Shown here: in pieces, positions 1 through 7,230 of the stretch | Layout: the number at the start of each line of letters is the position of its first letter | How positions within the stretch are numbered: position 1 is the first letter of the stretch | Assembly: GCA_045539425.1 (NCBI GenBank) | Contig: JAZQFH010000038.1 | Coordinates: 62,001-126,000 of the forward strand | DNA: 64,000 nt | Source: RUG14871 sp045539425 | GTDB taxonomy: Bacteria > Bacillota_I > Bacilli_A > Erysipelotrichales > Erysipelotrichaceae | Direction: 5' to 3' | The notes under the pieces: model-generated | What the model saw: only the letters and a program-made list of their open reading frames with translations | The model's database searches: none | Told to the model about the DNA's origin: nothing | Made by a program: the position numbers and the translations under genes

Positions 1-2222
1 AGATGATCACCAACAAACTCGACGTCTACCGGGATGAGGTTTTACAGCAGGTCGAAGCGGAAAACATCCTGCCGGGAGATATCATCAAATTCTCCAGCGG
101 GGACATGATTCCTGCCGACGTCCGTTTCTTTGAGACAAAGGACCTCTTCGTCGACCAGGCTGCCCTCACCGGTGAAAGCAATCCCGTGGAGAAATTCACA
201 TCCTGCAAGGGCATTGAGCCGATCACGGAGATCCCGAATGTCGGCTTCATGGGAACCAACATCGTTTCCGGCAGCGCCAAGGCAGTGGTCTTAAGCATCG
301 GAAATGAGACTTACTTCGGAAACATGGCGAAATCCCTTTCCGCCATCAATGAGAAAAACAGTTTTGAAAAGGGCATCGATGACATCTCTTCCCTTCTCAT
401 CCGCTTCATTCTCATCATGTTGCCGATCATTTTAGCCATTAACCTCTTTACCGGCAAAGGTACATGGGAATCCATCATCTTCGCCATCACCATTGCCGTC
501 GGTATCACACCGGAGATGCTGCCGGTCATCATGACGACAACCATGGCTGCCGGCGCCATCGAGATGAGTAAGAAAAAGACCATCGTCAAAAAGATGAGCG
601 CCATCCAGACCTTCGGCCAGATGGATATCCTCTGCACGGACAAAACCGGAACGCTGACGGAAGATGAGATCATCTTAGAGCGCTATATGGACGTCACGGG
701 CAAGGAAGACACCCGTGTCTTACGCCATGCCTTTCTCAACAGCTACTATCAGACAGGACTTAAAAACCTGATTGACATCGCCATCATCAACCGGGCGGAA
801 AAGGAGCGCATGGGGGTCTTAAAAGAAAAGTACATCCGCGAGGATGAGATCCCGTTTGACTTCTCCCGCCGGAGAATGAGCGTTGTTTTAAAGGATGATA
901 ACGGCAAGCGCCAGCTGATCACCAAAGGTGCGGTGGATGAGATGCTCGCCATCTGCTCCTACATCGAAAAAGACGGACAGGTCCTGGAGATGAATGATGA
1001 GCGGCGTAAGGAAGCCTATGAAGTCTACGAGAAATACAACAAAGAAGGCCTCCGTATCCTCTCCGTTGCCCAGAAAAACAACGTAAGAGAAGCCGGTGCC
1101 TTCAATGTCGGCGATGAGAGTGACATGGTCCTATTGGGCTTCATCGGATTCCTCGACCCGCCGAAGGAAAGTGCCGCCCAGGCAATTGTTGCCCTTAAGA
1201 AACACGGCATTGACACGGTGGTCTTGACCGGTGACTCGGAAGGTGTGGCACTGCACGTCTGTGAGAAAGTCGGTATCATGGTCAACAACTACCTCAGCGG
1301 CAAGGACGTCGAAGGAATGAAGGATGCCGAACTGAAAGAGCGCATCCTCGATACGCACCTCTACGCCAAGCTTTCCCCATTACAGAAGCAGCGTATCGTC
1401 CGCCTCTATCAGGAGATGGGCAAGACGGTCGGCTATATGGGTGACGGTATCAACGACTCCCCGGCCCTAAAGCAGGCAGACGTTTCCATCTCGGTCGATA
1501 CGGCTGTTGACATTGCGAAAGAAACCGCCGACATCATCCTTCTGGAAAAGGATCTGAACGTACTGGAGCAGGGTGTCATCAACGGCAGAAAGACCTTCAC
1601 CAACGTTCTCAAATACATCAATATGGCTACCAGCGGTAACTTCGGTAACATCATCTCAGTCATCATTGCGAGCCTCTTCCTGCCTTTCCTTCCGCTGAAG
1701 CCGATCCATATTCTGATTCAGAATATCCTGAACGACCTGGCTCAGACGGGTATGCCGTTTGACAATGTGGATGAGGACTTCATTCAGAAACCGAAAGCCT
1801 GGAACACCAAGGGCATCCGCCGTTTCATGGTGATCTTCGGACTCTTCTCCACGATTCTGGATATCTGCTGCTTCTTCATACTCTGGCACTTCATGGGCTT
1901 TAATACGATGGAGAAAGCCACGTATTTCCAGACCGGCTGGTTTGCCTTCGGTATTATTTCGCAGACGATGATCATTCACATGATCCGCACGAACAAGACA
2001 CCGTTCAAGGACAGCTCTCCAAGCAAACAGCTGATCCTTTCAACGGTACTCATCGTTCTGACAACGATCTTAGTCTGCTTCACGGATATCGCCACGATCT
2101 TTGACCTGTCGCGTCTGCCGCTGAATTACCTCTTATGGATTGCGGCACTCCTAGTCCTCTATGCGACGATCATCCAGATCTACAAATACTTCTACACCAA
2201 GAAGACGGGAAGCTGGTTATAA
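1..2222 (+). CDS. mgtA: MgtA-type magnesium-translocating P-type ATPase, 5' end missing
   Basis: An inner-membrane P-type ATPase that couples ATP hydrolysis to Mg2+ import. About 740 residues are visible. The family is near 900, so roughly the first 150 residues (cytoplasmic tail and first membrane helices) lie before the window and the ATG at base 3 is probably internal. Visible in order are the actuator motif TGES (56-59), the membrane motif GITPEMLP (167-174), the phosphorylation site DKTGTLT with Asp213, a TGDSEG nucleotide-domain motif and the hinge GDGINDSPA (480-488), then six C-terminal membrane helices. The segment PFDNVDEDFIQKPKAW after the hinge is typical of MgtA/MgtB and separates it from Ca2+ pumps. 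A strong terminator follows directly. Confidence 0.9.
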   Translation, partial: MITNKLDVYRDEVLQQVEAENILPGDIIKFSSGDMIPADVRFFETKDLFVDQAALTGESNPVEKFTSCKGIEPITEIPNVGFMGTNIVSGSAKAVVLSIGNETYFGNMAKSLSAINEKNSFEKGIDDISSLLIRFILIMLPIILAINLFTGKGTWESIIFAITIAVGITPEMLPVIMTTTMAAGAIEMSKKKTIVKKMSAIQTFGQMDILCTDKTGTLTEDEIILERYMDVTGKEDTRVLRHAFLNSYYQTGLKNLIDIAIINRAEKERMGVLKEKYIREDEIPFDFSRRRMSVVLKDDNGKRQLITKGAVDEMLAICSYIEKDGQVLEMNDERRKEAYEVYEKYNKEGLRILSVAQKNNVREAGAFNVGDESDMVLLGFIGFLDPPKESAAQAIVALKKHGIDTVVLTGDSEGVALHVCEKVGIMVNNYLSGKDVEGMKDAELKERILDTHLYAKLSPLQKQRIVRLYQEMGKTVGYMGDGINDSPALKQADVSISVDTAVDIAKETADIILLEKDLNVLEQGVINGRKTFTNVLKYINMATSGNFGNIISVIIASLFLPFLPLKPIHILIQNILNDLAQTGMPFDNVDEDFIQKPKAWNTKGIRRFMVIFGLFSTILDICCFFILWHFMGFNTMEKATYFQTGWFAFGIISQTMIIHMIRTNKTPFKDSSPSKQLILSTVLIVLTTILVCFTDIATIFDLSRLPLNYLLWIAALLVLYATIIQIYKYFYTKKTGSWL

Positions 2223-2227
2223 ACAAC

Positions 2228-2262
2228 AGAGAGTCACGTAAAAGCCGTGACTCTCTTTTTCT
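2228..2262 (+). terminator. intrinsic terminator after the Mg2+ ATPase
   Basis: A perfect 11-bp stem AGAGAGTCACG / CGTGACTCTCT with a 7-base loop is followed by a T-rich tract. It begins 5 bases after the stop codon. Confidence 0.9.
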
Positions 2263-2268
2263 TTTCAC

Positions 2269-2298
2269 TTGTTATTTCAAACATGAATTGGATATAAT
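2269..2298 (+). promoter_or_regulatory. sigma-A promoter of the MFS gene
   Basis: The -35 box TTGTTA (2269-2274), an 18-bp spacer and a consensus -10 box TATAAT (2293-2298) lie just after the terminator and about 60 bp before the ATG. Confidence 0.7.
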
Positions 2299-2359
2299 AA
2301 AAATAGATATTTATTCTGTCCGTACAATCGATGGACAAACAGCAGGAGAAAATTTTTTT

Positions 2360-3766
2360 ATGTCGAACAAACAGGATTCCACCCTTCAGAAAAAACAGCA
2401 GCTGGATTCTCTGAAGGAAAAACTCAGAAAGAGCAACGCCTTTCTGAAAAACCTCTTTCTGATCATGATCATCATCACGGTTATCTACTGTGTTGACGAG
2501 ATCACTTCCAACATCAACCTGATGCGTCCTTACATGATCTACGATTTATTCAAGATCCCGAATCAGGATGCTTCTTCCCAGCAGTATGCGGATGCCATTT
2601 CCAAGATGGCCATCGCCACGATCCCGACCTACATCATCACAATGTTACTGCCGCTGTACAAATCCCTCTCGGATAAATACGGCAGAAAACCGTTACTTGT
2701 TGTCAACGTCCTAGGTATGGGTATCGGCATGCTGATCTGCATGGTCGCACCGAACTACATGGCTTATATCATCGGTACTGTCGTCTTCGGTTTCTTCACA
2801 CCAAACGACATCCAGGTTATCTATATCATGGAAGTTGCCCCGAAAGAACGCCGGGCAACTTACTGCTCCGTCACCAAGGGTATCGCACTTTTAAGCGTCT
2901 CCCTCATCGGTGTACTCCGTTCCATCTTCTACAATCCGGCAGATGTCACAACATGGAGACTGGTGTTCCTGGTACCGGTTGTCATCGCCATTGCGGTTGG
3001 TGTTCTGAGCATGTTCCTCTTAAAGGAAACTCCGGTCTTTTTACAGCAGAGAATTGACTACCTGGAGCAGAACGACGAAGAACTGCAGAAGCTTGAAGAA
3101 GAAGTCCCGCAGGAAAAGACAGTCAAGGGCGGCTTCAAGGAAGCCATCCACTTCATGTTCCATGACCATCAGGTCCGTAACCTGATCTTAATCGACCTCT
3201 TATTCATGTGCGCGGTTGCCTTAACGGGTTATGCGGCGGAAACGATGCTGGCCTATGGACAGAGCGATGCAAACATGAACATCTTCTACGTGATGGAACC
3301 TGTCGTCTATGCCGTCTTCGCTTTCTTCAGCGGATTCTTAACAGACTGGCTCGGCCGTAAGAAATCCGGTATCCTCTTCGGATGTCTGGCTCTCGTCGGT
3401 CAGGTTGCCTTCGTCTTCTTGGCAAGAGCTGGCGCCTCCCCGATCCTTTTAGCCTTATCCAACGGCTTGATGTACGGCGGCTTATGGTCATTCTCTGACC
3501 TGCTTTACATCGTTGTCCCGGCTGAATCCGTTCCGACGGAAATGCGTGCCACGGTCGTCGGCTTATTACAGTACACTGCCTTAAGCAACATGGTCTTAAC
3601 GATCGTCATCGGTGTTCTCTATTCCAGCATCGGATCCAGAAACATCGGCTTACTGCAGCTGGCCTTCTTCGTACCGTTCATGTTACTGGCAATCTTCTAT
3701 GTGAAGAAACATCTGAGAGAAACCAGCGATGTTGACTTAAACGAAGCCGGAAGAGAATCCCTCTAA
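2360..3766 (+). CDS. MFS transporter, sugar-porter-like, 12 TM
   Basis: A membrane transporter of the major facilitator superfamily, 468 residues. The start at 2360 is chosen because AGGAG (2344-2348) stands 11 bases upstream; a longer reading frame back to 2135 would run through the preceding terminator and promoter. The conserved loop motifs SDKYGRKPLL (after TM2) and DWLGRKKSG (after TM8) are typical of the sugar-porter/metabolite-symporter branch. A charged cytoplasmic loop rich in Glu and Gln joins the two six-helix halves. The N-terminal 35 residues are polar and charged. The substrate cannot be read from the sequence. The gene stands alone between two terminators. Confidence 0.85.
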   Translation: MSNKQDSTLQKKQQLDSLKEKLRKSNAFLKNLFLIMIIITVIYCVDEITSNINLMRPYMIYDLFKIPNQDASSQQYADAISKMAIATIPTYIITMLLPLYKSLSDKYGRKPLLVVNVLGMGIGMLICMVAPNYMAYIIGTVVFGFFTPNDIQVIYIMEVAPKERRATYCSVTKGIALLSVSLIGVLRSIFYNPADVTTWRLVFLVPVVIAIAVGVLSMFLLKETPVFLQQRIDYLEQNDEELQKLEEEVPQEKTVKGGFKEAIHFMFHDHQVRNLILIDLLFMCAVALTGYAAETMLAYGQSDANMNIFYVMEPVVYAVFAFFSGFLTDWLGRKKSGILFGCLALVGQVAFVFLARAGASPILLALSNGLMYGGLWSFSDLLYIVVPAESVPTEMRATVVGLLQYTALSNMVLTIVIGVLYSSIGSRNIGLLQLAFFVPFMLLAIFYVKKHLRETSDVDLNEAGRESL

Positions 3767-3787
3767 AATCAGAAAACAATAAACGAA

Positions 3788-3820
3788 AAAAGAGTAGAGA
3801 TTTCAATTCTCTACTCTTTT
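3788..3820. terminator. bidirectional terminator
   Basis: The 13-bp perfect stem AAAAGAGTAGAGA / TCTCTACTCTTTT with a 7-base loop serves the MFS gene on the plus strand. Its right arm overlaps the stop codon (3811-3813) of the convergent minus-strand gene. Confidence 0.85.
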
Positions 3821-4293
3821 GTTGTCTTCTCTTCTTTGATCTCCCGTACCAAGAGGAACAGGCTCACGCCTCTTACCAATAGTCCGATCAGCGTCAGATA
3901 CAGCGGGAAGACCTTATTGAAATGCAGTGGCAATAGCCTCAGCACCAGATCAATCCCGACCAGCACTGCCGCAGCTTTCAGGATGCCGTTTCCCTTTTTC
4001 ACAAGCTGGGTTACCAGGATTCCGTAGATCAGTGCGAAGAACGCAAAGCCGAAGTACAGGGCAACCTCGCTCATGCTGAAGCGGTAAAGCCAGGAAAGAC
4101 CATAGGTCAGAATACGCGGCAGACAGGCTGTACCGATTTCATACAGGATGGCCGTGATTCCCCGTTTCATATACAGGATATTTGATCCCGTCGCATTCAG
4201 GATGTATAAGAGCGGTAACATTGCTGCGATCTGCAGAAAATACAGATACAGCATATAGCCTCTGAATTCATAATTTCCGATGCGGTACTTCAT
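3811..4293 (-). CDS. small integral membrane protein, unknown function
   Basis: Not recognised. 160 residues with about four hydrophobic segments: near 14-32, 70-98 with a Tyr/Phe-rich stretch, 105-120 and 128-150. A short charged tail (KEEKTTKE) follows. Its start overlaps the stop of the upstream gene by 4 bases (ATGA), so the two are translationally coupled and probably work together as a two-subunit membrane assembly. No catalytic motif is visible. Confidence 0.75.
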   Translation of the reverse strand: MKYRIGNYEFRGYMLYLYFLQIAAMLPLLYILNATGSNILYMKRGITAILYEIGTACLPRILTYGLSWLYRFSMSEVALYFGFAFFALIYGILVTQLVKKGNGILKAAAVLVGIDLVLRLLPLHFNKVFPLYLTLIGLLVRGVSLFLLVREIKEEKTTKE

Positions 4294-4925
4294 GATGCGA
4301 GCTCTCCAAGCGTTTTGCTTAAATAGAATTCCACCCGCTTGTCGCTCTGCGCAAGCGTATCATCCTTCCGGTAGACCTCTTTGGCAGCTGTAATATCATA
4401 GAGCACCACCGTGGCCTCTAAAGAATCCAGCGGATCTCCCTTGCCGGAAATATCATACATCAAACAGAGAGGGTTGCTTTTGGGGAACCAGTTCGGCATG
4501 ACCACATTGTCATACAGCAGGAGTTCTCCCGAAGCGATCACTCCGCGCACCATACAGTCCTCATACAGAACTTCCTTGGAGAAGTCCTTCAGATTGATCT
4601 TCACCACATTCGTAGTCATATAGCCCAGTGTGGTCGTGTGATATTCATTGCAGTAAAGGGTATCGCCATCGACATAGGCACCCCAGTCATGACCGTAGGA
4701 GCCTTCTAAAAGCAGATGCGCTCCCTGGCCTTCCCCGTCGTAGATGCCGCTCGGAATATGCGTCGTATAGCGGATATAGTAGCCGGTATCTTCCAGCGGA
4801 TAGTTCTCATTGATGACATGGGTATCCGCCATATCGGAAACCGTTACCGTAAAGAAGAGAAAAATCGCGGAAAAGAGAATTACCGTCAGGACAAAGCTGT
4901 TCATGGTAAATTTTCTGCTGTCCAT
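4290..4925 (-). CDS. single-pass membrane-anchored protein, unknown function
   Basis: Not recognised. 211 residues. Residues about 8-30 form one N-terminal membrane anchor and the rest is an extracytoplasmic domain rich in Tyr, Gly and Asp with alternating hydrophobic strands, probably a beta fold. The start at 4925 is preferred over the ATG at 4931 because GGAGG (4933-4937) then has 7-base spacing; the 4931 start would leave 1 base. It is coupled to the downstream four-helix protein by an ATGA overlap. A good promoter lies just upstream, with a tandem-repeat array behind it. Confidence 0.75.
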   Translation of the reverse strand: MDSRKFTMNSFVLTVILFSAIFLFFTVTVSDMADTHVINENYPLEDTGYYIRYTTHIPSGIYDGEGQGAHLLLEGSYGHDWGAYVDGDTLYCNEYHTTTLGYMTTNVVKINLKDFSKEVLYEDCMVRGVIASGELLLYDNVVMPNWFPKSNPLCLMYDISGKGDPLDSLEATVVLYDITAAKEVYRKDDTLAQSDKRVEFYLSKTLGELAS

Positions 4926-4954
4926 ATCCATCCCTCCTTTTTCATAACAGTAAT

Positions 4955-4982
4955 ATTATAAACGATTTCCCCTGTTTTGTAA
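4955..4982 (-). promoter_or_regulatory. sigma-A promoter of the membrane pair
   Basis: Read on the minus strand: -35 TTACAA, 16-bp spacer, -10 TATAAT (plus-strand positions 4977-4982 and 4955-4960). Confidence 0.7.
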
Positions 4983-5019
4983 TCATATACCCTGAAGCCG
5001 CCATGGCAGAGATGGAAAA

Positions 5020-5098
5020 AGATGAAAAACGTGAGAAATCAGCAAATATTCGTTCATAAAACGTGAGGAATCGCCAAAGATTCGTTCATAAAACGTGA
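5020..5098. repeat. 32-bp-period tandem repeat, 2.5 copies
   Basis: The element CATAAAACGTGAG recurs with an exact 32-bp period. Its AAAAC core ends at 5030, 5062 and 5094. The first copy is degenerate, the second is complete (5052-5083) and the third is cut after about 15 bp. It lies about 40 bp upstream of the promoter of the 4290-4925 gene and just below the terminator of the gene ending at 5132. It is probably a protein-binding array. Confidence 0.8.
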
Positions 5099-5106
5099 CG
5101 GCATAT

Positions 5107-5132
5107 AAAAATGAGGATCTCTCCTCATTTTT
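5107..5132 (-). terminator. terminator of the XRE-partner operon
   Basis: The stem AAAAATGAGGA / TCCTCATTTTT with a 4-base loop sits immediately 3' of the stop at 5132 on the minus strand. Confidence 0.85.
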
Positions 5133-5500
5133 TATGCTTTGATAACAGAAATCCGTTCCACGGATTCCATGCGGATCAGTTTGGTTTTCACGCCTTTGGC
5201 GCTTTCAATTTTCAGAAGAAGCCACTCTTCATCACAGTCCAGAATGATGTTCTTTCCGTGTTTGCTGTTTCCGTAATTCAGAATATCCACATCTTCCTGA
5301 TCTTCTTTCATATCCAGACTGACTTCTTTCCCGATGTAGCTTTTTGCGGCTTCCAGTAAGGAAGTACGGTCCTCATGATAGGAGGTGCCTTTCATTTTGG
5401 TCAGTTCGCGCTCCAGATTGGCAATGCTGCCTTTTAATTCGGAGATCTGCAGATAGGCCATTAAGCCGAAAATGCCGAATACAAACCCAATATACTCCAT
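5132..5500 (-). CDS. membrane-anchored partner of the XRE regulator
   Basis: 122 residues: an N-terminal membrane helix (about 3-18), a short coiled coil (18-38) and a soluble domain from about 52 to the end. The soluble domain resembles the C-terminal domain of the XRE regulator encoded directly upstream. Both carry a GK-V-L start, an Asp-rich turn, a Trp near the centre, then KLI...SV and a closing beta strand. The start ATG shares one base with the upstream TAA, and GGAGG lies within the end of that gene. I infer a membrane counterpart of the regulator, perhaps sequestering it or sensing for it. No family name is known to me. Confidence 0.75.
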   Translation of the reverse strand: MEYIGFVFGIFGLMAYLQISELKGSIANLERELTKMKGTSYHEDRTSLLEAAKSYIGKEVSLDMKEDQEDVDILNYGNSKHGKNIILDCDEEWLLLKIESAKGVKTKLIRMESVERISVIKA

Positions 5501-5946
5501 TATGCTTCCTCCTCAACGATTTCCAGTGAGAGGACGGAAGAGAGCGGAATCAGCTTTTCAAACTGTCCTTTTTTGTTTTCCCCTTCCACCTTCATCCAGT
5601 TTCCTTCGAAGTCCACAATGCGGCACGCAGTATTGTAGAGTTCCACGTCCGCTTCTCCGTCGAAGAAGGTCAGTTTCACTTTCTTTCCCAGAGCGTTCTT
5701 CATTAAGCGGGAGACTCCGCGAATCACAACTTCACCATCCTCTTTGATATCATCCTGCAAGAGGTAATCGCAGCTGACCTGCAAAAGCTTCGCGATATCC
5801 GGAATCTTGTCGATATCCGGCATGACGCTTCCTGCCTCCCAACGGCTGACCGTCTGACGCGTCACCATTAATTCATCCGCAAATTCCTGCTGGGTGATTC
5901 CCAGATTTTTCCGCTTTGTCGCAATTTTATTTCCTAATTCATTCAT
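5500..5946 (-). CDS. XRE-family HTH transcriptional regulator
   Basis: A DNA-binding regulator of 148 residues. The Cro/C1-type helix-turn-helix occupies about residues 7-62, with GITQQEFADELMVTRQTVSRWE as the two recognition helices. It is followed by a linker and a small beta-rich C-terminal domain (about 85-148) that recurs in the downstream membrane protein. The start at 5946 fits an AAGGA-type Shine-Dalgarno. The two genes overlap by a single base and form a bicistronic unit ending at the terminator 5107-5132. The target is unknown; autoregulation at the promoter 5976-6004 is likely. Confidence 0.85.
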   Translation of the reverse strand: MNELGNKIATKRKNLGITQQEFADELMVTRQTVSRWEAGSVMPDIDKIPDIAKLLQVSCDYLLQDDIKEDGEVVIRGVSRLMKNALGKKVKLTFFDGEADVELYNTACRIVDFEGNWMKVEGENKKGQFEKLIPLSSVLSLEIVEEEA

Positions 5947-5975
5947 ATGTTTCTGTCCTTTCTTTCTACACCCTC

Positions 5976-6004
5976 ATCTTAAGAAAGAATGACGGTGTCC
6001 ACAA
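5976..6004 (-). promoter_or_regulatory. promoter of the XRE operon
   Basis: On the minus strand: -35 TTGTGG (plus 5999-6004), a 17-bp spacer and -10 TAAGAT (plus 5976-5981). Confidence 0.6.
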
Positions 6005-6020
6005 GAAATCCTCATGTTCA

Positions 6021-6045
6021 AAATGTAACACGCCGTGTTACATTT
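6021..6045 (-). terminator. hairpin after the phosphatase gene, terminator or operator
   Basis: A perfect 11-bp inverted repeat AAATGTAACAC / GTGTTACATTT around the 3-base loop GCC. It starts 1 base after the stop at 6047 and is followed on the minus strand by TTTT, so it fits a terminator. Its perfect symmetry, close to the XRE promoter, also allows an operator role. Confidence 0.6.
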
Positions 6046-6046
6046 C

Positions 6047-7216
6047 CTATTTGCAGATCTTATTTACAAAGGAATTCAGCTCTTCTTCGCTCATTCCAGC
6101 CTTTAAAAGGTATGCTTTGGCATACGGAGCAAGGTCGACATTCTGATAATCCACCTTCTCATCCCCGACGACAAACTTCAGCATGGCATTCAGGTTCTTT
6201 TCCAGAATGACATCGTACTTGGCCTTATCCTGAATTGGATTGATCTTGTAGTAGTTGTCATAAGTCACCATGTAGTCATCGGCAATCGTCTGATACGGAG
6301 TAGACGCCAGCATTTCCACTAACATGCACACAAAGCCGGTTCTATCCTTGCCTTCCGTGCAGTGGATCAGATACGGCGGATCCAGCTCATTCATCTGTCT
6401 GAAGCCATCCGTAATCTTCTGCGCAAACTCTTCCGACAGATAGTTCATATTCAGTGCCAGCGGCAATACCTTCCCGCTCTCATACAGTTCCTTAAAGTAC
6501 GGGGAATTGAAGTCTTCCGCTGCCATATATTTTTCCACCTTGGCCGTATTGTCCGCCAGGTTCATGATGCAGTTCACTCCTGCTTCTTTGATCAGGGCAT
6601 CCACATACGGTGCCCGCTTGTGCTGATTGTCGCACGGGGAAGCGGAGCGGTAGAAGACGTTGTCCTTTAAATTCCCGAAGTTCATGACCCGGAAGTTCGC
6701 AAAGATGACATCGCTGTCAAACTTGGAGCGCTCATCAGAATAATGAATATCACGTGCTTCCTGAATGTCCTTATATTTTCCCTTTTCATTTAACACAACA
6801 TCGGCCTTGGAATGCTCATCCAGCCCGGAGGCCTGCCACAGCGTTCTGCCTGCCTGCAGTCCGCCCTTTAAGTGGGCTCTCTCCCATAAGTCGTCTCCAT
6901 AGTTGATGGCAGCCTTGATATAGGCATACCCCGGATAGGCGATTAAAAGCGGTTCTCCGGCATCGACATAGTAGCCGTTATAGTACGGAATGTCATTGAG
7001 CTCGTAGCCGTTGGAGAACTTCACGTTCACGCTGTCTCCGTATTCAAATCCCAGCTTGTTGAAGTCATCGATGGTGATCTTGATATAGACCCCGCCGAAC
7101 TCCTGCTCGTGTTCAATTTCATAATTGATGATCTGCGGCTTCCGCTCTTCTCTTGAGCAGCCGCATACAGCCAAACCTAAGAGCAATACAACGAAAAACA
7201 CCAGTTTCTTTTTCAT
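6047..7216 (-). CDS. lipoprotein tyrosine-protein phosphatase
   Basis: 389 residues. The signal peptide ends in a lipobox with lipidated Cys20 (AVCGC), so the protein sits on the outer face of the membrane. The C-terminal half carries the tyrosine-phosphatase P-loop HCTEGKDRTG with nucleophile Cys286 and Arg292, in the GKDRTG form of the secreted bacterial Tyr/lipid phosphatases. The preceding FYRSASPCDN and the Asp-containing loops fit this family. Residues about 35-175 form an extra N-terminal domain that I cannot assign firmly; it faintly recalls the C-terminal domain of SAM hydroxide adenosyltransferases. It is the second gene of an operon, 14 bp after the MFS-GH2 fusion. Confidence 0.85.
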   Translation of the reverse strand: MKKKLVFFVVLLLGLAVCGCSREERKPQIINYEIEHEQEFGGVYIKITIDDFNKLGFEYGDSVNVKFSNGYELNDIPYYNGYYVDAGEPLLIAYPGYAYIKAAINYGDDLWERAHLKGGLQAGRTLWQASGLDEHSKADVVLNEKGKYKDIQEARDIHYSDERSKFDSDVIFANFRVMNFGNLKDNVFYRSASPCDNQHKRAPYVDALIKEAGVNCIMNLADNTAKVEKYMAAEDFNSPYFKELYESGKVLPLALNMNYLSEEFAQKITDGFRQMNELDPPYLIHCTEGKDRTGFVCMLVEMLASTPYQTIADDYMVTYDNYYKINPIQDKAKYDVILEKNLNAMLKFVVGDEKVDYQNVDLAPYAKAYLLKAGMSEEELNSFVNKICK

Positions 7217-7230
7217 CCTGTTTCTCCTTT

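Noticed and set aside
6021..6045. Hairpin taken only as an operator of the XRE gene
   Set aside because: It sits one base after the phosphatase stop and precedes TTTT on that strand, so a terminator is the simpler reading; operator kept as a second option.
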